Shown here one piece after another: positions 23,450 through 32,364 of a stretch of DNA of 33,715 nucleotides. Source of the stretch: Fen-1258 sp027348115 (lineage in GTDB: Bacteria > Bacteroidota > Ignavibacteria > Ignavibacteriales > Melioribacteraceae); NCBI GenBank assembly GCA_027348115.1, contig DAIEQA010000213.1, positions 1-33,715 on the forward strand. Direction: 5' to 3'. Each line of letters starts with the position of its first letter. Within the stretch, counting starts at the first letter, position 1. A program made the translations under genes and the position numbers. The notes below the pieces were generated by a model, which saw only the letters and a list, made by a program, of their open reading frames with translations, searched no databases and had not been told where the DNA came from.

Positions 23450-23507
23450 TCCTCGTTTGGATTTGTTCTGTGTTTGCTAAACGCTTAATAGGCTAAAAAG
23501 ATTCCAT

Positions 23508-24152
23508 TTATTTTAGATTTTTTATCTGCTCATCAACCAGCAGCGCAATACGGTAGCTTGTATATGCAAATACAGGCGCGGCAATAACATCAATGGTATA
23601 ATGAACATGCTGGGCAAGAACACACCCGGCAACCAGAACAGTGCATGCGAGGTAAATCCATTTGAGTTTTTTTGTGGGACTGGTAAGAAAGAATAAAAAC
23701 ATTGTTGCGGTATGACCGGAAAAAAAAAGATCCCTCAGAAGAGTTTGACCTCCGCCGAAAAATTCAACGAAAGGATCTTTGAGGGGAATTATGGCTATAG
23801 GCGCGTTGAGCGGTAAAAAATAGATTGTACTTAAGCGAAAGAACGCCATAACCGTATACGACTGCAGCGCTAAAAGCATTTCTTCGGGATGAAAGCTTAA
23901 CGAAAAAAGCGCAATTACGAGAGCAAGGTAAATTAATCCGAAGGTAAGCCAGGTAACGTCGATCGGGTTGAAGAGAATTAGAAACGGATCAACAAGACGA
24001 AAGCCCGGTCTAATTTCATTATAAGGAAGAAACTTAGCCAGCCAGACAAGCGCTGCGGCAAGAAAGAGAAACGTTAGGACGGCCCGTAATCGAAAATTTT
24101 TATTCAGTAACTCTGCCTTCCAGATATTTTTAAGCTCTAGAATTCTACTCAA
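23508..24152 (-). CDS. PAP2 / sphingomyelin-synthase-like membrane protein
   Basis: A 214-residue polytopic membrane protein with about six hydrophobic spans (for example VLTFLFLAAALVWLA, TFGLIYLALVIALFSL, WIYLACTVLVAGCVLA). The catalytic triad of the PAP2_C/sphingomyelin-synthase-like group is visible: His147 in LRDLFFSGHTAT, then His184 and Asp188 in QHVHYTIDV, with the same four-residue His-Asp spacing as SMS1. It probably transfers or removes a phospho head group on a lipid at the membrane face; the substrate is unknown and sphingolipid synthesis should not be assumed. It starts after the CoA-binding gene's terminator and is followed 58 bases later by the B12-binding gene, so the two are a likely transcript. 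Confidence 0.85.
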   Translation of the reverse strand: MSRILELKNIWKAELLNKNFRLRAVLTFLFLAAALVWLAKFLPYNEIRPGFRLVDPFLILFNPIDVTWLTFGLIYLALVIALFSLSFHPEEMLLALQSYTVMAFFRLSTIYFLPLNAPIAIIPLKDPFVEFFGGGQTLLRDLFFSGHTATMFLFFLTSPTKKLKWIYLACTVLVAGCVLAQHVHYTIDVIAAPVFAYTSYRIALLVDEQIKNLK

Positions 24153-24205
24153 TAAACTTTCAACCTTTCCGGAAAAATTTCCGAAAAAATAATCATGATT
24201 TTCGA

Positions 24206-24248
24206 AAAATAAAAATAAAACATCGGCTCCGGTATCACGCCGGCAGCC
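24206..24248 (-). terminator. Rho-independent terminator of the CoA-binding gene
   Basis: GC-rich stem with one bulged G (24225-24232 with 24240-24248), seven-base loop, followed on the minus strand by GATGTTTTATTTTTATTTTT. It begins eight bases after the stop codon. Confidence 0.75.
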
Positions 24249-24255
24249 GCGGTTT

Positions 24256-24717
24256 TTACCTAAGCTTGCCTGATACCTTTAGGAAAAATTTAAAACATTT
24301 ATGCCCGAAATCGGCGTTGAGAAACATTGCCGGGCAGCCTGAAAGAATCGCCTCGATATTATAATCTTTGCATAATCTTACCGCTTCCTCGGTATAGTTG
24401 CCAGGTCCAAATGCTTTATGAAACCAAATTTTTTTAACGCCAGCTTCCGAACACTGGCGGACTACGTCGGCAGAATCTTTTGCATTTGTAGCAACAAACA
24501 CCGCGTCAACCTTTTCTGGTATCGACATTATAGTGGGATAACATTTCTCTCCCTCAATTTCGGAAGCCGCAGGATTCAACTGGTAAACTTTGTAGCCGGA
24601 GGTTTTAAATTTCCTGTAAATAAAATTTCCGATATGCCCTTGCGGATTGCGCGATACGCCCGCCACCGCAATGATTTTTTGAGAAAGGAAGCCGTCAATT
24701 TTTTCCCGGTATGTCAT
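24256..24717 (-). CDS. CoA-binding domain protein (YccU-like)
   Basis: A 153-residue protein made of a single CoA_binding_2 Rossmann domain. The nucleotide loop is IIAVAGVSRNPQGHIGNFI at about 15-33, followed by GYKVYQLNPAASEIEG, VDAVFVATNAKDSADVVRQC, KKIWFHKAFGPGNYTEEAV and IEAILSGCPAMFLN. This is the same fold as the CoA-binding part of succinyl-CoA synthetase alpha, but stand-alone, like E. coli YccU. The reaction and partner are unknown. It appears monocistronic: a terminator follows and the large gap 24718-25062 precedes it. Confidence 0.9.
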   Translation of the reverse strand: MTYREKIDGFLSQKIIAVAGVSRNPQGHIGNFIYRKFKTSGYKVYQLNPAASEIEGEKCYPTIMSIPEKVDAVFVATNAKDSADVVRQCSEAGVKKIWFHKAFGPGNYTEEAVRLCKDYNIEAILSGCPAMFLNADFGHKCFKFFLKVSGKLR

Positions 24718-25062
24718 AGTTGTACTCCTTGGTTGATATATATTTCATTCTATGTATAAACACTCGTTTAGTCCGGGTTTCCTCGAAGGTTTTTGGGATT
24801 AACATTTTAACCACTGTATTTCCGCAAATCGAAAACAATATTTTATCTTTTGCAAAATTATGTTTTTCATACGGACTTCGCCATTTACCTCTGAATTAAT
24901 TTTCAATTGATTCTTTACTTTTTATAGTTTGGCTTTGCAGCATGCCCGCTCAAAAAATATAAACGAAAGGATTCATTACGCCTAAGAAGGTAAAATCTAT
25001 TTCCCAAAAGCAACGATACATTTTCTGCCGCAATATCATTTAAGTCGGCTGCGAAAACTTTC
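24718..25062. other. Gap of 345 bases with no gene seen
   Basis: AT-rich sequence between the end of the giant lamin-tail gene and the start of the CoA-binding gene. It must hold the latter's promoter. I see no open reading frame of merit, no tRNA, no clear hairpin followed by a T-run, and no repeat. Confidence 0.6.
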
Positions 25063-28000
25063 TTAAAGTTTCCGGGCTATCACAATAGGAGTCTTTATTG
25101 TTTCGACATTGCCCCCGTTAGCGTCAACCGTTTCAATTAACAAAATATAAATGCCTATTCGAAGCGGATTGCCGTTATCATCCAGACCGTCAAAGATTAT
25201 TGAGTTCTTGGAAGCAGAAGGTAAATAATTTTCAAGTGTACGCACTTTCCGCCCTACGCTGTCAAATACTCTTATTCGTATTTGCGATAGAACTTTGTTA
25301 AGATCGCAATTAATGATTGTGTAATCCTCAAAGCCGTCGTTATCCGGCGAAAAAGGATTTGGGTTGATTGTGATTTTTGAATTACGCGAAAGATTTTGTG
25401 TAAAGATCGAGTTCGTCTTTCCCGGCGAACCACCGTCGGGGGCCAAAGACGTACTCCAATTCTTATTATCATTTGATGACAGCGAAGGATTGAGCCGCTC
25501 CAAAGATTTGTTCTTGGTGGTAAGAATATTTTTATTATGCCAGGCCGACGAATACGCTAGGGAATCGATTGTATTGGCAAAGAAATCTTTGAGAACAAGC
25601 GAGGCGCCTTCATTTGATAATGCGAAATTTGAATTTGCAACCGCCACATTTGAATTCGACTTAAGCCAGGAATAATTTGTAAAGACGGAACTATCCGCCG
25701 CAAGCACAAAATATTCTTTAGGCGACACGCATAGAAAAGTGTTGGACAGTTTTATTTTTGTGTTTGTGCCGATTTTTACAACTACGCCGCCGAGCTGGAT
25801 CGAATCGTCTGTTGTATTATAAAATTCCAAATATTCAGAATTGCCGGCAGAGGGATCGAACATGATTTCGTTAATTACAAAACTGCCATCCTTGTACACT
25901 TGCATCGAAGATATCGAACATTTCATACCTGGAGTTGCGCCTGCGTTGCTCATACTCGAAATCCAGTTGGTACTGTCGCTAGTTGCAGATGCAAACGAAA
26001 CCCTTTCAATGGATTGGCCTTTCATTCCGCTCCAACCGGAATTGTATTTCAAACTATCTATAACAACGCCGCGGAAATCGTAAAGAATAACCCCGTCCGA
26101 AGAATTGAGAGCGCCGAACTTCGACTGGAAAAATTTTTTCGGAGGCAAATAAGGAAACCTTGACGTATCCGAGGCGATTACCGCAAACTCACCAGCGTCC
26201 AAGACCTGGTTTTTTGTCGTGATCAATGCCTTAGTAGGAGTAGGAAGCAAATCGCTTATCGACCAGTTTTTTAAGTCGATAGATCCATCGGAAGAATTAT
26301 ATATCTCCACCCATTCGGATTCACCGGAACGCGGATCGAACATCACTTCGCTTATCACTACTGCGCTTCTCTTTATGCCGGGAGTAATCGTCAAAGAATA
26401 AAAATTGTTTGCCGGTTCTTCATCCTGATTAAAAAATATCTTTATATATACAACTTTACTTTCATTTAACTCGAATCCGGTTACAGAATTTACGAATACC
26501 GAGTCTCCGGCAGCGAGATTAAAAAAATCTATTCGGCTGAACTGCGTGGTATCATTCCCCGCTATCGAATAAAATATTACTTCAAAGCTGTTCGCGGTAC
26601 TCAAGCCTGCATTCGAAATATTTGCCGAGAGCGTTACTTTATCCCCATAAACCGGAAATGGCGGTGTACAGGAAACACCCGTAATGCGCAGATCATTTTT
26701 CTTTTGTGTTAAGCTGTTCACTCTTCCCGGCGTACTCAGTTCCATATCCATCGAGGAGCCCCAATTAATTTTTTCTGTTGATAAACCGTTGACGGATTTT
26801 CTCTCCAGGGAACGGCCGCCGGAACCTCCCCAGCCCTGTTCGTACCTCACAGAATCAATTACCGCTCCCCGCGAGTCTTTTACAACTATGCCGTCGCCGT
26901 CGTTATTCAAGTTTGCAAAAGAAGAAACGATTACCCCTTGAGGAATTTGTTTATGGAATATTCCGAGTGTAGAATCTTTTGCAATCACCAAGAAAGAATT
27001 TTTAGGAAAGATTGTTTCCGGCGATTTAATAACAGTTGCAACCGGGGTTGTCATTACATCCAATACCGACCAACTGTCAATATCAACATCGTACCCGCTG
27101 TTGTTGTATAATTCAATCCACTCGGGTTCTTCGTTAATTGGATTGTACATAATTTCATTTACTACTACCACCGACGGAAGGTAACCGGGATTTACGCTCG
27201 ACGTTTGACAATTATTTGATTGATCCTGATCATCTAAAAAATCCACGCATACTTCAAATGTGTTCTTACAATTTATTTCAGGTATTACGTACGTAAACTT
27301 ATAACTAAGCATGCCTTCCTTATCTAAATATTGTTTAGGCGATTCCTCAAGCTTAATTTTATTTCCCGCCCTCTCCAGTTCAAATAAATTTATTGTAAAC
27401 GATGCGGGATTATTTCCGATATTACTTACCTCCGCTGTTATTTTTACCCTATCGCCCTTAAGCGGATTCTTAGGATCGAACAAAATTTTATCCAGAGACA
27501 AATTATAATTTTTCTTCGACACTGAATTAATTTTACCGGGCGTGCCGCCATTTAGGTTAACACAAGATTTCCAATTTGCAGAATCGGCAGATAACAGTTT
27601 CGTATCAATCCTTTCGAGCGATTTTCCTCCGACTCCGCCCCACGAGGTTTTGAATTCGAGCGAATCGATTGTACGACCGAGCGAATCGATTAGGACAATT
27701 TTATCACCGGTATTAGACAAGGTTGGAAACGATGTGATCAAGCATCCGGGGAAAAATCCATATTTTATAAAAATCGAACTGTCCTTAGCCACAACAAAAT
27801 ATTCATTCGGGTTAATCGTTGCCGGTTGATTAAAGACTTTTGCAGAGCCGGACTTGTTCGCAATTTGAAATCCCAAAAGATTTATTTGCTTATTGTTTGC
27901 GTTATAAATTTCTATCCACTCCGGCTCAGTAGAGTTGGGCGCGTACATTATTTCGTTTACTATAAGGTCGCCTTTAAAGACATTTATCGAAACACCGTTA

Positions 28001-31000
28001 ATAGTAACCTTTGCGTAATTGTTTTCCGTGTTTTCATCCTCGCCGCAAAGTATTTCCGCTATAAACCGATTCATTCCGCTTACGAAATCAGAAACTGAAA
28101 ACTTTACTGTTCTAACTATTTGAGAACCAAGGCCGGTTCCTGCGTATGTTTTCAGAAGTTCGTCCGGGGAAGAAGCATCATCAAAGTTTTTATCCCGGTA
28201 AATATTTACCTTGAAATCATTCACAGTATTTTTACCATTATTGATGATCGATACGGTAATTTCGAGTTCGGTTCCTATCACCGCATAATTTGCGCCGCAC
28301 CAAATTCCAAGAAAAGATAAATCATATTTCCTCGAGACAATTGAATTTACCTTACCGGGCGTTGCATTGTTAATGCTCTCGCTTGTACCCCAGTTGGATT
28401 GATTTGTCGAGGAACCAAAAACATCTATTCTCTCCAAAGATTTGCCGGATAAACCTCCCCAACCGGAAGTGTAATAGAGCGAGTCTATTACTCTTCCCAA
28501 AGAATCGCTAATCATTACTTTATCTCCGCCGTTGTTTAATGAACCGAACCTGGAGATTTGTATATCAGGCAATCTGCCATATATGTTGAAGAAGTTAGAA
28601 TCTTTTGCGATAACCAAAAATTGAGACGGAGCCAGCAAACGGGAATTACCAATTACCCTTGCGGTCGATTGATCTTCCGTTATCCGATATCCTTTAAGAT
28701 CAATTGTTTTATTGCTTCGGTTGTAAATTTCTATCCACTCCGGTTCGGGGGCTATCGGCGAGAACATTATTTCGTTGATTACTATGTCGCCCCGCATTTC
28801 GTTTAATTTATATCCGGTAATGTTTAATAAGGCGGAATTGTTTCCTGAATATTCATCGTTTGGAAAATCGATTAATGCGATAAATCGATTTTGTCCTTCC
28901 AAAAGAATATTAATTTCAAAGTCAAAAACATTCTCTTCTCCCGCGAGTAAATCCTGATAATTTTTTTGCAGAACTATTTCTGCCGTGTCCGGAATCAAAT
29001 CCAGGTTCGAATCCAAAAATATTTTGAGCGAAAATTCTCCGCTGTTTTGTCTTCCCGGATTAGAAACAGTTACACTAACCGTTAATTTATTCCCGACTTC
29101 GATTAAGTTCGTCTTCGAGGTAAAATTTGTTAAAGCTAAATCTAACTTGCGGGGTACAACAGAATTTTTTGAGCCCGGAGTACTCTTCTCCTGACTAACA
29201 GAAGATTTCCAATTAGATGGGTCTACCGATGAGTCAAACGGATCAAGTCTTTCCAGAGATTTTCCGCCGCCGCCTCCCCAACTCGAAAAATAGATAAGTG
29301 AGTCGATCACCCTTCCGAGCGAGTCGATTATCATTACCCTATCGCCATCGTTGTTCAACGAGCCGAACATACGGATAACCGAATTAGGTATTCTGCCGTG
29401 TATGGAAAAGAGACTTGAGTCTTTGGCAACAATAATAAATTGGCCGGGCTGCACAATGTGAGAATCCAAAAATATTTTTACCGGGGTATGTTCGTCTGCA
29501 ATCGAGTATCCTTTAAGGTCAATTATCTTATTGCTCGCATTATAAAGCTCAATCCATTCCGGCTCCGGCGGAGTGGGCGAGTGCATGATTTCATTTATAA
29601 CAATATCGCCGCGCTGCTCATTTATATGAACCCCGGTGATAATTAAATATGCTAAATTATTATCTGCATTTTCATCCGCTGGTAAATTTACTACGGCAAT
29701 TAACTCGTTCTTTCCTTCAATAAAATTATCAATCTCAATTTCGTATGAGTTGATTAGCCCGGTTTGTATTCCCGCAAATTGTTTTTGCCAGATTAGTTCG
29801 GTCGAATCCGGCAAATGATTTAAGTTGGAATCGAGGAAGATATTTATTCCGAAGTCTCCGCTGTTTTCGCCGCCGTGATTTTCCACATCGAGTTTCAATG
29901 TCAACATCTTTCCGACTTCCGCCCATTTATTCTTCATTGTAAAATTCTTTGCAAGCAAATCGTATTTCCGAAGAACAACAGAATTAATTTCTCCTGGAGT
30001 GCTTTTGCCCGCGCTTTCCGATGTTTTCCAATTAGCCGGATCATTTGAAGATCCAGCCGAAGATATTCTCTCGAGAGATCTTCCGTCGTTTCCTCCCCAT
30101 TGCGAATTATAACTCACCGAGTCTATCGTTCTTCCCAGAGAATCGATTATCCGGATCTTATCGCCGCTATTGTTTAATGAATTGAAAGATGAGATAACAG
30201 CGTTTGAAATTTTGCTGTGAAGTTTAAAAAAGTTTGAGTCCCTGGCAACAACCAAAAATTGTTGCGGTTCTAAAAGAATCATTTTATCAATAACGCTTCC
30301 GGCAGAATTGTTTACGGTTATCCTGTACCCCCTCAGCTGAATGCTTTTCGTACTTATGTTATAAATTTCTATCCATTCGGTTTCCAGCGCTATTGGATTA
30401 TACATAATTTCATTTATAACAATATCGCCTCTCCCCTCATTAATGTGAACGGCTTTAATTTCCAGTATAGCCGAATTGTTTTCCGAAAATTCATCCGATT
30501 CAGTTTCGACATAAGCAATATACCGGTTCAATCCTTGAACCTCGCATCTGAGATTTATCTTCTGAGAAATACTGTCGCCGGCATAAAGCGGCGGCATAAT
30601 AATTTCGTTAATAAGTTCGTCGGCGGAAGTAAGATTATCGAGATTACCGTCATAATAAATTTTAACGACAAAACTGTTTACGGTGTTTAATCCTATATTT
30701 TTGATCTTGACCGAAGTGCTTATATCTTTGCCAACCTCTGCGTAACCAAACATCGAGAAGAAAGATTTCATCATTAAATCATTTTTTTTCTGCGTAACCG
30801 AGTTCACTGTTCCCGGCGTTGAATTAAATTTGCTTATGGAAGATTTCCAGTTGTCTGGATTTGTACTTAACCCTGAAGCCGATACTCTTTCGAGCGATTT
30901 CCCGTTTAACCCTCCCCATGAAGGTGAATACCGAAGCGAATCGATAATATCGTTGAAACTGTTTTTTATTCTTACGTCGTCGCCGCTATTATTAAAAGCA

Positions 31001-32175
31001 GGCAGCGCTTTAATTAACAGCTTTAATTGGATTGGGTGAGTATTTAAAATCGCCGAATCACCCGCAATTACAAGATACTCACCGGGATCTAAATAATAAT
31101 TCTGCGAGGATATTGTGACCAATGAAGTGTTATCTCCGATTTTACAATTTAGTAAGTTCAAAATTTTATCCGAGTTGTTGTACAGTTCAATCCATTCAGG
31201 TTCGTCGTTTACCGGGGCATACATTATTTCGTTGATCGCTATTTCATTAAGGGCTACCGGTTTTTCTGTAACGTTGAATCTTAAGTAGGCGCTATTGTTA
31301 GTCAAATCTTCATCAAGAGCGAAGTCAATGCTCGACAAGTAGAAATAGTAACCGCTTTCTGCCGTATAAATATTTTTTTGAATGACGATTGAGTCGTCAA
31401 CCGCAAGACATGCAAAAGTTGTAAATAATTTTTGCTCTTCAGTTTGCCCGACGGAGTCATTATTTATATCTGCAAATAAACCGATTGAAAAATTTGCTGC
31501 ATCGGACCTGCCTAAGTTTTTCACAATAATTGTAACGGTAACAGAATCTCCTGCCTTGGGAACTGCGGGCGCTATTGCGCCAAAGGTTATACGCAAATCG
31601 TAGGTTAATGGAGAAACAGAATTTTTTGCTCCGGGAGTGCCGTTTTCCCTAATTGAATTTTTCCAGTTTGAGTTCGAGTTATCTTTTCCCATTAAGATTT
31701 TTTCATCGGAGAAGCCGCCGGAATTATCGGCCGAGTAATTGTATGTGTCTATTGTCTGCCCTGCTGCGTTTAATAAATACACAGCTCTGTTTGTTGCATT
31801 GGCCATTCCGGATGAACCAAAATTGTTCGATGAGGTTTTTAAAACAATCACTTCCGGAGGGATTAGATTTTTGTAAATGCCTGAAGTGAAATCGTAATTG
31901 CCCTGAAGAATAACAGCGTATTTCCCAGGTTCAAGTAAGGTTCCGCCCCTTACGGATACAAGACTATTATTAGAGGAAGTGTAATACTTGAATTTGAAAT
32001 TCATCAGGTCAATTGTTTCTGAAGCCGAGGTATTGTAGATTTCCACAAACTCGCCGTTTGCTTCATCCGGGTAAAACATGATCTCGCTAAACGTAACAGC
32101 CGAACCATATTGTGCAATAACAGAAGAGAAAGGTAATAGCAAGATCATTAAGCGCAGCAACGTCTTAATTCTCAT
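25063..32175 (-). CDS. Giant secreted lamin-tail / CARDB repeat protein
   Basis: A 2370-residue protein with a signal peptide (MRIKTLLRLMILLLPFSSVIAQ). It holds nine lamin-tail domains, each opening like VINEIMYNP..EWIEIYN; the Met of that motif is at residues 33, 318, 591, 864, 1137, 1410, 1676, 1945 and 2105. Domains 2-7 close with WGG..G+SLER, domain 8 with WSG..GQSIER, and most end in STPG..NSV. Between domains 1-8 lie seven CARDB-like beta sandwiches (for example YDLRITFGAIAP..AGDSVTVTIIVKNLG). About 2275-2370 is a FlgD-like Ig domain (NPNPFSPDNDGFEDYTI, then VFDSVGRKVRTL), commonly the C-terminal sorting region of type IX-secreted proteins. No enzyme domain is seen, so a cell-surface or matrix structural/adhesive role is inferred. 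It diverges from the oxidoreductase gene. Confidence 0.93.
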   Translation of the reverse strand: MRIKTLLRLMILLLPFSSVIAQYGSAVTFSEIMFYPDEANGEFVEIYNTSASETIDLMNFKFKYYTSSNNSLVSVRGGTLLEPGKYAVILQGNYDFTSGIYKNLIPPEVIVLKTSSNNFGSSGMANATNRAVYLLNAAGQTIDTYNYSADNSGGFSDEKILMGKDNSNSNWKNSIRENGTPGAKNSVSPLTYDLRITFGAIAPAVPKAGDSVTVTIIVKNLGRSDAANFSIGLFADINNDSVGQTEEQKLFTTFACLAVDDSIVIQKNIYTAESGYYFYLSSIDFALDEDLTNNSAYLRFNVTEKPVALNEIAINEIMYAPVNDEPEWIELYNNSDKILNLLNCKIGDNTSLVTISSQNYYLDPGEYLVIAGDSAILNTHPIQLKLLIKALPAFNNSGDDVRIKNSFNDIIDSLRYSPSWGGLNGKSLERVSASGLSTNPDNWKSSISKFNSTPGTVNSVTQKKNDLMMKSFFSMFGYAEVGKDISTSVKIKNIGLNTVNSFVVKIYYDGNLDNLTSADELINEIIMPPLYAGDSISQKINLRCEVQGLNRYIAYVETESDEFSENNSAILEIKAVHINEGRGDIVINEIMYNPIALETEWIEIYNISTKSIQLRGYRITVNNSAGSVIDKMILLEPQQFLVVARDSNFFKLHSKISNAVISSFNSLNNSGDKIRIIDSLGRTIDSVSYNSQWGGNDGRSLERISSAGSSNDPANWKTSESAGKSTPGEINSVVLRKYDLLAKNFTMKNKWAEVGKMLTLKLDVENHGGENSGDFGINIFLDSNLNHLPDSTELIWQKQFAGIQTGLINSYEIEIDNFIEGKNELIAVVNLPADENADNNLAYLIITGVHINEQRGDIVINEIMHSPTPPEPEWIELYNASNKIIDLKGYSIADEHTPVKIFLDSHIVQPGQFIIVAKDSSLFSIHGRIPNSVIRMFGSLNNDGDRVMIIDSLGRVIDSLIYFSSWGGGGGKSLERLDPFDSSVDPSNWKSSVSQEKSTPGSKNSVVPRKLDLALTNFTSKTNLIEVGNKLTVSVTVSNPGRQNSGEFSLKIFLDSNLDLIPDTAEIVLQKNYQDLLAGEENVFDFEINILLEGQNRFIALIDFPNDEYSGNNSALLNITGYKLNEMRGDIVINEIMFSPIAPEPEWIEIYNRSNKTIDLKGYRITEDQSTARVIGNSRLLAPSQFLVIAKDSNFFNIYGRLPDIQISRFGSLNNGGDKVMISDSLGRVIDSLYYTSGWGGLSGKSLERIDVFGSSTNQSNWGTSESINNATPGKVNSIVSRKYDLSFLGIWCGANYAVIGTELEITVSIINNGKNTVNDFKVNIYRDKNFDDASSPDELLKTYAGTGLGSQIVRTVKFSVSDFVSGMNRFIAEILCGEDENTENNYAKVTINGVSINVFKGDLIVNEIMYAPNSTEPEWIEIYNANNKQINLLGFQIANKSGSAKVFNQPATINPNEYFVVAKDSSIFIKYGFFPGCLITSFPTLSNTGDKIVLIDSLGRTIDSLEFKTSWGGVGGKSLERIDTKLLSADSANWKSCVNLNGGTPGKINSVSKKNYNLSLDKILFDPKNPLKGDRVKITAEVSNIGNNPASFTINLFELERAGNKIKLEESPKQYLDKEGMLSYKFTYVIPEINCKNTFEVCVDFLDDQDQSNNCQTSSVNPGYLPSVVVVNEIMYNPINEEPEWIELYNNSGYDVDIDSWSVLDVMTTPVATVIKSPETIFPKNSFLVIAKDSTLGIFHKQIPQGVIVSSFANLNNDGDGIVVKDSRGAVIDSVRYEQGWGGSGGRSLERKSVNGLSTEKINWGSSMDMELSTPGRVNSLTQKKNDLRITGVSCTPPFPVYGDKVTLSANISNAGLSTANSFEVIFYSIAGNDTTQFSRIDFFNLAAGDSVFVNSVTGFELNESKVVYIKIFFNQDEEPANNFYSLTITPGIKRSAVVISEVMFDPRSGESEWVEIYNSSDGSIDLKNWSISDLLPTPTKALITTKNQVLDAGEFAVIASDTSRFPYLPPKKFFQSKFGALNSSDGVILYDFRGVVIDSLKYNSGWSGMKGQSIERVSFASATSDSTNWISSMSNAGATPGMKCSISSMQVYKDGSFVINEIMFDPSAGNSEYLEFYNTTDDSIQLGGVVVKIGTNTKIKLSNTFLCVSPKEYFVLAADSSVFTNYSWLKSNSNVAVANSNFALSNEGASLVLKDFFANTIDSLAYSSAWHNKNILTTKNKSLERLNPSLSSNDNKNWSTSLAPDGGSPGKTNSIFTQNLSRNSKITINPNPFSPDNDGFEDYTIINCDLNKVLSQIRIRVFDSVGRKVRTLENYLPSASKNSIIFDGLDDNGNPLRIGIYILLIETVDANGGNVETIKTPIVIARKL
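27949..31224 (-). repeat. Four in-register 819-bp units within the giant gene
   Basis: The ATG codons of the NEIM motifs fall at 31224, 30405, 29586, 28767 and 27948, spaced exactly 819 bases (273 codons). Each unit is one lamin-tail plus one CARDB domain. The units are diverged (by eye about half identical in protein), so this is an old duplication kept in phase. Confidence 0.9.
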
Positions 32176-32364
32176 CGCGGTTACTCTTTGAATTCTAATA
32201 GGTAAGTATTTTTATATTCAAACATAAACAAAACTTTACTCAATCGCTTATTATTTTTGAAAGTTCTATAAAAGTCGTCTATCATAGTCCGTTAACAATC
32301 CTTAATTTTATCCGGCTGATTAACGACCGGTGGTAATGATTCATTTTAGCGAAGAGGAATAAAA

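Noticed and set aside
25063..32175. CRISPR-like or tandem short-repeat signal from recurring motifs in the giant gene
   Set aside because: The recurrences are diverged coding repeats with an 819-base period in one open frame, not short identical repeats with unique spacers.
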